Source: Bryobacteraceae bacterium (GTDB lineage Bacteria > Acidobacteriota > Terriglobia > Bryobacterales > Bryobacteraceae). Taken from it: a stretch of DNA of 19,273 nucleotides. Shown here in pieces: positions 8,702 through 15,914 of this stretch (the first letter of the stretch is position 1; the number at the start of each line of letters is the position of its first letter). The notes under the pieces are model-generated. The model searched no databases, was not told where the DNA came from, and was given only the letters and a program-made list of their open reading frames with translations. The stretch covers positions 1 through 19,273 of the forward strand of contig JANXXV010000179.1 of NCBI GenBank assembly GCA_025350445.1, written 5' to 3'. Made by a program: the position numbers and the translations under genes.

Positions 8702-8788
8702 CTCGACAAAATGCGGTGTTGTTTCCGGCCTGATGTTAGCACCTCACCGGTTTCCACGGCAAAGCGGGAGAGGGAGCCTGGCGGCCTT

Positions 8789-9958
8789 TCACCAAAGTAC
8801 GGACTTGTCGATTGCGCCGATGGAAGCCCTGCCGCTGAGGGCCATCGCAATTTCCAGTTCGTGGCGGAGGATGTTCACTACGCTTGCAACGCCTTTAGAT
8901 CCGGCAATGCTTAACCCGTAAAGATACGGTCTGCCGATGAGTACCGCGGATGCTCCCAAGGCAATCGCTTTTAATACGTCGGTGCCGCGACGGATTCCTC
9001 CATCCACAAGAATGGGCACACGTCCGGAAACGCGCTCCGCCACCATTGGCAGCGCCTCAATCGTACCCGGCGCCGTATCCAACTGGCGCGCGCCGTGATT
9101 TGAGACGATCAGTCCGGAAACACCTGCCTTCACCGCGTGATCCGCGTCGTCCGGGTTTAGAATACCTTTGAGAATTACCGGCGTCCGCGCGAAGGAGCGG
9201 AGCCAATCGATATCGTCCCAAGTAAGCTTGGCGGGTTTGATCGGGCGGAAAGTGTCGAGGGACCGCCCCACCCCTTCACCCGGATCCGTCAATTGATTGG
9301 GCCGCGCGCGAGGCGGCAGGGCGGCTCGCGCGGATTCCTCCCGGTTTCGAACGCCGTTGATTTGATTGTCCACCGTGACACAAAGCACCTTGCACCCGGC
9401 GCCTTCGGCACGCCGCACCAACTCGCGGGTTATTCCCCGATCCGTATCCGTGTACAACTGGAACCAAACGGGTGCGGAGGCAGCCTTGGCAATCTGTTCC
9501 ACGCGCAGGGAGGCGCTGGTGCTGATCACTAGCGTTGCATCCGACTGGCCGGCGCCCCGGACGGTGGCAATTTCGGCCTCAGGATGGATCAGCCCATGGC
9601 CTCCGGTGGGAGCCAGCAGAATGGGGAATGGGAAATCTTGTCCAAACAACTTGATGGCAGTGTCGATTTTCGATGTGTCCACCAATACCCGGGGCCGCAA
9701 ACGGATGCGGTCATAAGCTTCGCGGTTCCACCTCATGGTGATTTCGTCCGCGGCTCCGCCATTGACTCGTTCAAACACCGCGGGCGGCATCGACTTGCGC
9801 GCCAGCGACTCAAGCTCGATCAAGGAAACGCCCGGCCTGAACACGGCATCCGCCGGGGTCACCTGTTGCGCCGATTGTGGATCGGACCATGCTCTACCGC
9901 CCAGACCGAGTCCCAACGTTGTGGTGAGCAGGCTTCTTCTGGTGTGGCTGCTTGCCAT
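8789..9958 (-). CDS. Exported FMN-dependent alpha-hydroxy-acid dehydrogenase (paralogue 2)
   Basis: The protein has 389 residues from the ATG at 9958. A twin-arginine N-terminus (HTRRSLLTTTLGLGLGG, 5-21) precedes the FMN alpha-hydroxy-acid dehydrogenase barrel. Visible active-site residues are the tyrosine of QLY (167-169; spinach glycolate oxidase Tyr129), Asp197 in TVD, Lys264 in LKG, His288 and Arg291 in SNHGARQLD, and GGIRRGTD for FMN phosphate. The position of Tyr24 is Arg64 (VFERVNGG), so this copy lacks the tyrosine that paralogue 1 keeps. The reading frame stays open to a TTG at 10021. I prefer 9958 because it puts the RR motif at the N-terminus and because the upstream part runs through a repeat; neither start has a clear Shine-Dalgarno. 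The sulfatase gene follows. No cytochrome gene is adjacent, unlike paralogue 1. Confidence 0.87.
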   Translation of the reverse strand: MASSHTRRSLLTTTLGLGLGGRAWSDPQSAQQVTPADAVFRPGVSLIELESLARKSMPPAVFERVNGGAADEITMRWNREAYDRIRLRPRVLVDTSKIDTAIKLFGQDFPFPILLAPTGGHGLIHPEAEIATVRGAGQSDATLVISTSASLRVEQIAKAASAPVWFQLYTDTDRGITRELVRRAEGAGCKVLCVTVDNQINGVRNREESARAALPPRARPNQLTDPGEGVGRSLDTFRPIKPAKLTWDDIDWLRSFARTPVILKGILNPDDADHAVKAGVSGLIVSNHGARQLDTAPGTIEALPMVAERVSGRVPILVDGGIRRGTDVLKAIALGASAVLIGRPYLYGLSIAGSKGVASVVNILRHELEIAMALSGRASIGAIDKSVLW

Positions 9959-9975
9959 ATTCGGCGTCAATGCTA

Positions 9976-10167
9976 TCACGAACAGGCTGATAATCGCCCA
10001 GGTAATGCAAAACCCGGACAATCCAAATCACGCAGGCATGTGACGATGGGTCTAGATGAGCAATCGATATAGTTCATGCCAACCGGGAGCAGCAAGAGGA
10101 TTAAGACACGGTTTGGTTCCCGCGGACTCTGTCCATCGTTGATTTGCCTCCTGGCCGAAACGCTCAT
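9976..10167 (-). pseudogene. Possible remnant of an MFS transporter N-terminus (63-codon ORF)
   Basis: An open frame begins with an ATG that overlaps the LysR stop (ATGA, 10164-10167). It contains NRVLILLLLPVGMNYID, which looks like the first membrane helix and NYID(R) motif of major-facilitator transporters. It then loses any further membrane segment and stops at 9976. A better start signal exists in another frame: AGGAGG at 10147-10152 and an ATG at 10136 reading MDRVRG, which would join the hydrophobic stretch after a one-base shift. That is what a frameshifted, truncated MFS gene would look like. The distal half lies in the 67-bp repeat at 9997-10063, so part of the apparent coding similarity may be accidental. 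A translated small membrane peptide coupled to LysR is the alternative. Confidence 0.35.
9997..10063 (+). repeat. 67-bp direct repeat, left copy
   Basis: This segment aligns without gaps to 17747-17813 on the same strand, with 57 of 67 bases identical. The first 10 bases (CCCAGGTAAT) and the last 11 (CTAGATGAGCAA minus one) are identical, and the mismatches cluster in 10041-10055. Similarity stops on both sides. Here the copy lies between the LysR gene and FMN dehydrogenase paralogue 2, opposite in orientation to both. It contains an ATGAGCAA like the one that starts the flavoprotein gene at the right copy, but what follows is unrelated. Confidence 0.85.
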
Positions 10168-11063
10168 GCCTGTGCCCCGGCGGACGAGAAAGCCCGGCAG
10201 ATTCTGCTGAACTCCTCAACAGTCCTGGGAATATACTCGCGGTCAGCGAAAACGAGGCAAACGTCGCAGTATATACGCCGGCCAGCGATGCGCAGATAAT
10301 GAAGGTGATCGCTGATTGCCCGCCGCTTCGATAAAAGCGCCACTCCCATGTTGATCTCGATCATCGTCTCCATGGCCTCCTCATTTTCGAGTTCCATGCT
10401 GACCTTCGGTGTGAGACCGGCCTCGGCACAGATACGATCGAAAACACGCCGCACGCTGGTCGTCCTTGGATGCATGATGAAAGGGTGCTCAATCAGTTTC
10501 TCAAGAGACACCGTTTTTTTGTTGGCTAATGGATGATTCTTGCTGACCGCCAAAACGAATTCAGCCTGATAAAGTACCTCTCGAATGAGGGCGCCCGCCG
10601 GAGGCAACACGTCGACGGAGGCTAGCACGACGCCCGCATCCAGGTCTCCTTTCTGAATTCCTTCCAGAACGAAATCGGAAGTTCCAGTCTGGACTTGCAC
10701 TTCGATGCCAGGGTATTCTTTGCGGAACTGGTCCAACACCGGCGGCAGAAAAAAAACCAGCATCATTGTGCCGGTGCCGATACGCAAGTGGCCTGAGTTC
10801 AAGTGGTTCCGTTCCTTTATCTGGCGCTCCGCGGTCGTCACTTCCTGGCGAATACGGCGGCCGAGCTGAAGCAGGATTTCGCCTGTTTCGGTGAGTTCCA
10901 CGCGTCTGCCGGAACGAACGAGAATCCGGTCCCCCACTTCGTGCTCAAGCAAGCGGACTTGCCGATGAATGGCCGAATGTGAAACGTGGAGAGCTTCGCC
11001 CGCCTTGGCATAACTTCCGGCATCGACGACCGCGAGCAGCATCTCGAGTTGACGTAAATCCAC
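10164..11063 (-). CDS. LysR-family transcriptional regulator
   Basis: The 299-residue protein is read from a GTG start. The N-terminal winged helix-turn-helix (about 3-62) has the classic pattern LRQLEMLLAVVDAGSYAKAGE...VSHSAIHRQVRLLEHEVG. A linker helix and a periplasmic-binding-protein-like effector domain (about 90-290) follow, ending AFSSAGAQA. The frame extends to an ATG at 11108, but the GTG at 11063 is chosen because AAGGAG (11069-11074) sits 5 bp upstream and the protein then begins MDLRQLEM, as is usual for the family. It is divergent from the class V aminotransferase gene across a 122-bp gap, the standard LysR arrangement. It probably controls that unit and itself. The effector is unknown; an amino acid or related acid would fit the neighbour. 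Confidence 0.93.
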   Translation of the reverse strand: MDLRQLEMLLAVVDAGSYAKAGEALHVSHSAIHRQVRLLEHEVGDRILVRSGRRVELTETGEILLQLGRRIRQEVTTAERQIKERNHLNSGHLRIGTGTMMLVFFLPPVLDQFRKEYPGIEVQVQTGTSDFVLEGIQKGDLDAGVVLASVDVLPPAGALIREVLYQAEFVLAVSKNHPLANKKTVSLEKLIEHPFIMHPRTTSVRRVFDRICAEAGLTPKVSMELENEEAMETMIEINMGVALLSKRRAISDHLHYLRIAGRRIYCDVCLVFADREYIPRTVEEFSRICRAFSSAGAQA

Positions 11064-11068
11064 GGGAA

Positions 11069-11074
11069 CTCCTT
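11069..11074 (-). promoter_or_regulatory. Shine-Dalgarno AAGGAG that fixes the LysR start
   Basis: On the minus strand, AAGGAG is followed by 5 bp and then GTG GAT TTA CGT. This decides for the GTG start at 11063 over the in-frame ATG at 11108, which would add 15 residues not typical of LysR proteins. Confidence 0.8.
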
Positions 11075-11123
11075 GTTCGAGGAAGTGTATCAGGAACAGA
11101 CAATTCACGTCTCATACTTCTAA

Positions 11124-11152
11124 TTGAGTGCATGCCATTCAGTGCATAGAAT
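11124..11152 (+). promoter_or_regulatory. Sigma-70-type promoter for the aminotransferase unit
   Basis: A TTGAGT (-35, 4 of 6 to consensus) at 11124-11129 and a TAGAAT (-10, 5 of 6) at 11147-11152 are separated by exactly 17 bp. The predicted start is near 11159. The aminotransferase Shine-Dalgarno GGAGGA (11175-11180) and ATG (11186) follow closely. It lies in the LysR-aminotransferase divergent gap. This is a consensus match only. Confidence 0.55.
11127..11147. promoter_or_regulatory. Candidate LysR operator: paired AGTGCAT repeats
   Basis: AGTGCAT occurs at 11127-11133 and again at 11141-11147, 14 bp apart start to start. One copy overlaps the -35 box and the other ends at the first base of the -10 box. 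The TGCA cores also form a dyad (TGCA-N10-TGCA). The interval includes a T-N11-A frame (TGCATGCCATTCA), the loose signature of LysR sites. The position suggests control of the aminotransferase promoter by the divergent LysR protein. Confidence 0.4.
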
Positions 11153-11185
11153 AGAGCGGACTAAGAAGACATCCGGAGGATTGCA

Positions 11186-12388
11186 ATGGCACTGGCGTTT
11201 AAACACTTGTTTCCGAGAGCGCAACAAGTGGCATATCTAGACACCGCGGCGGAAGGCCTTCCCGCGCCGGGTTGCGCCGAGGCGTTCGCGCAATATTGCC
11301 GGGACAAGCAACAGGGAACTCCGGGCCGTAAGTATTTCCACCAAGTCGAGGGTGAGACGCTCGATCTCGCCGCGCGCCTGCTTGGAACTCCGAGGAGCAA
11401 CGTCGCATTTGTGTCGAGTGCATCGGAGGCGTTATACGTCTTGGCCGGTTCGATCGAATGGAAACCGGGAGATGAGGTCATCATCAGCGAGATCGAGTTT
11501 CCCTCGAACATCATTCCCTGGCTGCGGCTCAGAGATCGAGGGGTTCGTGTCATCGTTGTGCCGGCAAAACAGGGCGCGCTGCGGTGGGAATCCGTCGCGG
11601 AGCGCATCTCCCCCCGGACTCGTTTGATCTCTTTGAGTCTAGTCAGCTACAAGACCGGCTCGTATCTCACCGGCGTTCCCAATCTGGCAGCCGAGGCCAA
11701 GCGCGTGGGTGCGTTCTTGTCCATAGATGCCACGCAGGCTCTCGGCCGATGTCCGGTGAATCTGGAAGGGGTCGACTATCTGATTGCCAGTACCTTCAAG
11801 TGGTTGATCGGCCCGCATGGATTGGGTTTGGTTTATCTTTCGCCCGAATTCCGCAAACATTTCCATCCGGTCAGCCTGGGATGGTATTCGGTCACCGATG
11901 CGTTCGAACCGCATCGATTCGAGAAGTACACGCTCAAGAACGGGGCTGCTTGCCTGTCGGCGGGGATGCCGAATTTCCCATCCTTATATGCGTTGCGGGA
12001 GAGCCTGCGGTTTCTTGTGGATATCGGGGTGGGGTCGTACCACGAGGAACTGAGGCCTCTGGTGGAACATCTGCGTACCGGATTCGAGCAACTCGGCTGT
12101 GACATGCTGACCCCGCCGGGTTCCGGGAATGCGTCTGGGATCGTTGCGTTCAGCCATGCGAAGGCGGAGGCCATTGGCGCGGCCTTGGAGCAGGAAGGCG
12201 TGGTTGTTTGGGGAGGGGATGGCAGGGTTCGCGCCGCGGTACATCTCTACAACGATCATCACGATGTGACGCGATGTTTAACGGTTTTAGCTTCGATTTT
12301 GAAACGGCCGGAAATTAGCGATTCGGATGCCGCGACCACTCCGCGCATTCTGTCTCAAAACCTGACAGAACGTGTTCTAAAATTCTAA
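11186..12388 (+). CDS. Class V PLP-dependent aminotransferase/lyase-type enzyme
   Basis: The 400-residue protein has the aminotransferase class V fold. The PLP-binding lysine is Lys205 in ASTFKWLIGPHGLGL. Asp181 and Gln184 in SIDATQALG contact the cofactor, and Arg347 or Arg349 in GRVRAAVHLYND is the likely carboxylate-binding arginine. SEIEFPSNIIPW (101-112) resembles the isopenicillin-N-epimerase-like and cysteine-desulfurase-like branches. The active-site cysteine loop of SufS/NifS enzymes is absent: the equivalent region reads VVVWGGDGRVRAAVH. A desulfurase role is therefore unlikely. No signal peptide is seen, so it acts in the cytoplasm. GGAGGA at 11175-11180 supports the start. It is divergent from LysR and 61 bp before a TonB receptor gene. 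It may process an amino compound imported through that receptor; the reaction is unknown. Confidence 0.87.
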   Translation: MALAFKHLFPRAQQVAYLDTAAEGLPAPGCAEAFAQYCRDKQQGTPGRKYFHQVEGETLDLAARLLGTPRSNVAFVSSASEALYVLAGSIEWKPGDEVIISEIEFPSNIIPWLRLRDRGVRVIVVPAKQGALRWESVAERISPRTRLISLSLVSYKTGSYLTGVPNLAAEAKRVGAFLSIDATQALGRCPVNLEGVDYLIASTFKWLIGPHGLGLVYLSPEFRKHFHPVSLGWYSVTDAFEPHRFEKYTLKNGAACLSAGMPNFPSLYALRESLRFLVDIGVGSYHEELRPLVEHLRTGFEQLGCDMLTPPGSGNASGIVAFSHAKAEAIGAALEQEGVVVWGGDGRVRAAVHLYNDHHDVTRCLTVLASILKRPEISDSDAATTPRILSQNLTERVLKF

Positions 12389-12449
12389 TTGTTTCGATGC
12401 CGGGGAAAGGGTAAACTACGTCATCGCCAAGCAGGGAGATCCTTTCAAA

Positions 12450-15400
12450 ATGAATACCAATCCAAATTCGCGTTTGTCCGGCTGTGCCTGCCCAGGCGCC
12501 GCCTTAATTCGTGTCGCTCTCGCTATTTGTCTGGTTATTTGCGTGGTTCCGCTCGCCGCGCAAACCAGTTCCACCGAAATCGGCGGACTGGTTACCGACG
12601 CCAGCGGGTCAGTGATCGCCGGGGCGCAGGTGACCTTGACCCGGATCGCAACCGCCGAAACACGCCATGGTACGACCAACAGCGGCGGATTGTACGCTTT
12701 CCCGTTGATCGAGCCTGGAGAATATAAAGTGGCCGTTGAGCTAACCGGCTTCAAGTCGACAATCGTTTCCAGCATCAACGTGCTTTATCAGCAGCGGGCG
12801 CGCGTGGATGTCAAGCTCGAGATAGGAGAGCTGACGCAAAGCGTCCAAGTCACCGCCGAAGCCCGTCTGCTCAATACCGAGGATGCCGCAATTGGCCAGA
12901 ACGTCGAAAGCAAACGTGTGGTGGAATTGCCAATAGCCTACCCGAGTATAGGACAGCTTGCCCTCCTGGTGCCCGGAGTCAGTTTCGGAACGCGCATGGG
13001 TATCACGACGGGAGCGACGGGACGAACCTCGCCCCCCGGTACCGCCGTAGCCTTGGTAGCTAACGGGCAGACCGACCAGACTGGCGGCTATACGCTCGAC
13101 GGCGTGGATGTCAAGGAACCGCGCTACAACACCATGACCCTCGTGCCATCGATCGATGCCATCGCCGAGTTTAAGATACAAACCGCCAGCTATTCCGCGG
13201 AGTACGGGTTGAGCAGCGGCGCACAAGTCCAAGTCATCATGAAGTCCGGTACCAACGTGCTCCACGGCACCGTGTTTGAATATCTCCGCAACCAGGTTCT
13301 GGATGCGAAAAATTACTTCCTGAACTTTCAACTGCCGGCCGGCGCAGCCACGCAGAATAAAAATCCGCTCCGCCGAAACCTGTTCGGAGCGTTCGTCAGC
13401 GGCCCGGTCGTCCTGCCGCATTATAACGGCCGTAACCGCACGTTTTGGTCGTTTGACTACCAGGGGCGGCGCGAGGTGAGCCAGACTACGCAAACCGCTT
13501 GGTTTCCGTCCGATGCCATGCGCACCGGCAACTTCTCCGCGTTGCTGAATCCTGTCAATTCCAGCAGTCAACTTGTTCGCGCTCCCATCGTTGTTTACGA
13601 CCAATTGACCGGAACCCCGTTCCCCGGCAACGTTATTCCGGCGTCCCGCCTGAATGCGGGATCGTTAAACCTCCTGCCGTATATGCCGCGCACGCAGTTC
13701 CTTCAGACGGATCCTCTGGCCTATACCAACATCGCCAATATCACCCAGCCGGTGAACCAGAATTCCTATTTCACGCGCATCGATCACAACATCAGTGAAA
13801 AAGATCGCGTCTTCATGCACATGGCATTCGACCGGCAGGTTTGGTCGGTGCCCATGGTCAACAATAACTTCGGAACGTTCTTTTCCAATTCCCCCACCAG
13901 CTTTGCCAGCCAGTGGGTGCATATTTTTAGCCCCGGCCTGCTGAACGAGGCGCGCTTCGGGTTGCTTGACACGCAGTTCCAAGCCGCCGAAGCGCACGGT
14001 TGGCTTTCGCCTTTCGACGAGAACGGACTAGGGATCGGCACTTTCCTCAAGAACTCGCCCACGGGCCCGAAGGCCTTGGGCGCGCGTGAGTCCGCCATTC
14101 CGAATATAGAAGGCCTGCCGACCGCGTTCGGCGATCTTTATGGAGGTGGTAAAGACGACATTCGGAACTACAATGCCTCGGACGGCCTCACCTTTATTCA
14201 TGGCCAGCACGCGTTCAAGGCTGGCTTCGAATACCGGCACGAGTCCATGAACCGGTTTGCGGCCAATTACCCGCACGGCCGCATCGCGACGAGTGCGGTG
14301 GAGTCCGGTTTTGCATTTGCCTCACTACTGCTTGGATATCCGGATTATGCCTCTACGCCGGAAGGCTACCCACTCACCCAGCCGCGGCAAAACATGGGTG
14401 GCGTCTACTTCCTGGACGACTGGAAGATAACGCCTAAGCTAACTCTAAACGCCGGTATTCGTTACGATTATTTCGGCGTTCCATTCGACGGCGGGGGCGC
14501 ATGGCGCACAATGAATTTCCAGAAGACGTTCACTACCGCGGCCGGTGCCCAGATTCCAACCATGTACCCGGATATCACGGGTGACGCGGCGGCCACTGCG
14601 CTCTGGAAAGAGGACAACCGCTACTTTATGCCGCGGGTTGGCCTGGCCTGGAGACCGGCTCAGAAATGGGTGATCCGCGCGGGCACCGGATGGTATGCCG
14701 CCGGAGCCCACTTCAATAACTTCACCATCATGAATCTGGTCCCCCCATACTCCGGTAGCAGCTCCTATCAAGCGGTGACTGTTCCTGGAACAACCGCAGG
14801 CACACGCATGGTCGCACCCGGCTCGAACCTACTTCAATTTGGGCCGAACCTGTTTGCCGGCAGCTCGAGTGCGCCGGCGCCGCAAGACCTTTGGTACGTG
14901 CAGCCAGACAAGAAGAACGCCAGCCAGTGGACCTGGACCTTTGACATCCAGCACGAACTGCCCATGGGCATAGCCTTAACCGTGAACTACATCGGCAGCA
15001 AATCGTCGAACCTTTCCGGGATCGAGCAAAACTACAACACGGCGCCGCCTTCGCCGGATACCAATTACCAGATACACAGGCCCGTCCAATTTTTCCACGA
15101 CACCTTGCAGCCGGTAGCTCCGGTGCTGCCGCTCAACTCGCTGCAGGCCATCCTCTCGGGGGCTAATGCCACCTACCACGGGGGCACGATCGCCGTGGAC
15201 AAACGTTTTTCCCAGGGTTTGGCATTCGGCGCCTCTTATGTGTATAGCAAGGCCCTCGGAGAAAGTAGCGGCAGCCAGGACGGGCTCCCCATTCAGAACC
15301 CTTTCAACTTCAAAGAGGGTCGCGGGCCACTTCCCTTCGATCAACGGCACAAACTAAATGCCAATTTCGTTTACGAGCTGCCTTGGCTTCGCACAGGGAA

Positions 15401-15914
15401 AGGCTTCACCGGCGCCCTGTTGGGGGGCTGGCAGGTGAACGGCATCTTGGCCTACCGCTCCGGTCTGCCGATTACGATCGGCGAGGCGGGCTCCGATTTG
15501 AACACGGGCGGCTTCACTCCGATTCGGCCTGACCGAATCGCCAATGGAACTGTGTCCAATCCCAGCCGCCAGCAATGGTTTAATCCGCAAGCCTTCCAGC
15601 GGGTTACTTGCAACATCCCTGGCCGGCTGGACCTTTGCCACTACGGAAGCTCCGGCGTGGGTATTCTCTACGGCCCGGCCCAGAAGAATGCCGACCTATC
15701 GCTCTTCAAAAATTTCAAGATCTACGAAGAGATGCACTTGCAGGTTCGTCTGGAAGCAATTAACGCATTCAACACGCCGTTCTTTGGTACTCCCAACGGC
15801 ATCGGCTTTGCGGCCAATAATTCAATCAAGCCCGACGGTTCGCTGATGGGTGAAATTCGAACGCTGGCGACGCCGATGCGCACTGTGCAGGTAGGAATGA
15901 AACTACAATGGTAA
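12450..15914 (+). CDS. Oar-like TonB-dependent outer-membrane receptor
   Basis: The protein has 1154 residues. The long N-region plus hydrophobic core (about 20-38, ending PLAAQ) is a signal peptide. A carboxypeptidase-regulatory-like domain (about 42-125: EIGGLVTDASGSVIAGAQVTL...GEYKVAVELTGFKS) follows. The plug domain (about 130-270) has GGYTLDGVDVKEP and MKSGTNVLHGTVFEYLRN, and the large beta-barrel ends QVGMKLQW with a terminal aromatic residue. AGGGAG at 12433-12438 is the probable ribosome-binding site, 11 bp from the ATG. Its last 7 bp overlap the start of the next gene, so the two are probably translationally coupled. The substrate is unknown. It differs clearly from the receptor at 3192-6410 and is not a recent duplicate of it. 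Confidence 0.93.
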   Translation: MNTNPNSRLSGCACPGAALIRVALAICLVICVVPLAAQTSSTEIGGLVTDASGSVIAGAQVTLTRIATAETRHGTTNSGGLYAFPLIEPGEYKVAVELTGFKSTIVSSINVLYQQRARVDVKLEIGELTQSVQVTAEARLLNTEDAAIGQNVESKRVVELPIAYPSIGQLALLVPGVSFGTRMGITTGATGRTSPPGTAVALVANGQTDQTGGYTLDGVDVKEPRYNTMTLVPSIDAIAEFKIQTASYSAEYGLSSGAQVQVIMKSGTNVLHGTVFEYLRNQVLDAKNYFLNFQLPAGAATQNKNPLRRNLFGAFVSGPVVLPHYNGRNRTFWSFDYQGRREVSQTTQTAWFPSDAMRTGNFSALLNPVNSSSQLVRAPIVVYDQLTGTPFPGNVIPASRLNAGSLNLLPYMPRTQFLQTDPLAYTNIANITQPVNQNSYFTRIDHNISEKDRVFMHMAFDRQVWSVPMVNNNFGTFFSNSPTSFASQWVHIFSPGLLNEARFGLLDTQFQAAEAHGWLSPFDENGLGIGTFLKNSPTGPKALGARESAIPNIEGLPTAFGDLYGGGKDDIRNYNASDGLTFIHGQHAFKAGFEYRHESMNRFAANYPHGRIATSAVESGFAFASLLLGYPDYASTPEGYPLTQPRQNMGGVYFLDDWKITPKLTLNAGIRYDYFGVPFDGGGAWRTMNFQKTFTTAAGAQIPTMYPDITGDAAATALWKEDNRYFMPRVGLAWRPAQKWVIRAGTGWYAAGAHFNNFTIMNLVPPYSGSSSYQAVTVPGTTAGTRMVAPGSNLLQFGPNLFAGSSSAPAPQDLWYVQPDKKNASQWTWTFDIQHELPMGIALTVNYIGSKSSNLSGIEQNYNTAPPSPDTNYQIHRPVQFFHDTLQPVAPVLPLNSLQAILSGANATYHGGTIAVDKRFSQGLAFGASYVYSKALGESSGSQDGLPIQNPFNFKEGRGPLPFDQRHKLNANFVYELPWLRTGKGFTGALLGGWQVNGILAYRSGLPITIGEAGSDLNTGGFTPIRPDRIANGTVSNPSRQQWFNPQAFQRVTCNIPGRLDLCHYGSSGVGILYGPAQKNADLSLFKNFKIYEEMHLQVRLEAINAFNTPFFGTPNGIGFAANNSIKPDGSLMGEIRTLATPMRTVQVGMKLQW

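Noticed and set aside
9959..10021. TTG start at 10021 extending FMN dehydrogenase paralogue 2 by 21 residues
   Set aside because: The extension runs through the 67-bp repeat, lacks a Shine-Dalgarno, and would push the twin-arginine motif inward.
10009..10026. Sigma-54-like promoter (TTGTCCGGGTTTTGCA on the minus strand) upstream of the FMN dehydrogenase
   Set aside because: The -24 box is poor, the spacing is off by one, and the TTGCA is lost (TTGTA) in the other repeat copy.
11186..12388. Cysteine desulfurase (SufS/NifS/CsdA)
   Set aside because: The active-site cysteine loop is absent and no Suf/Isc genes are nearby.
12741..13604. A 287-codon minus-strand open frame inside the second receptor
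   Set aside because: Antisense shadow of a well supported gene, with no domain or start signal.
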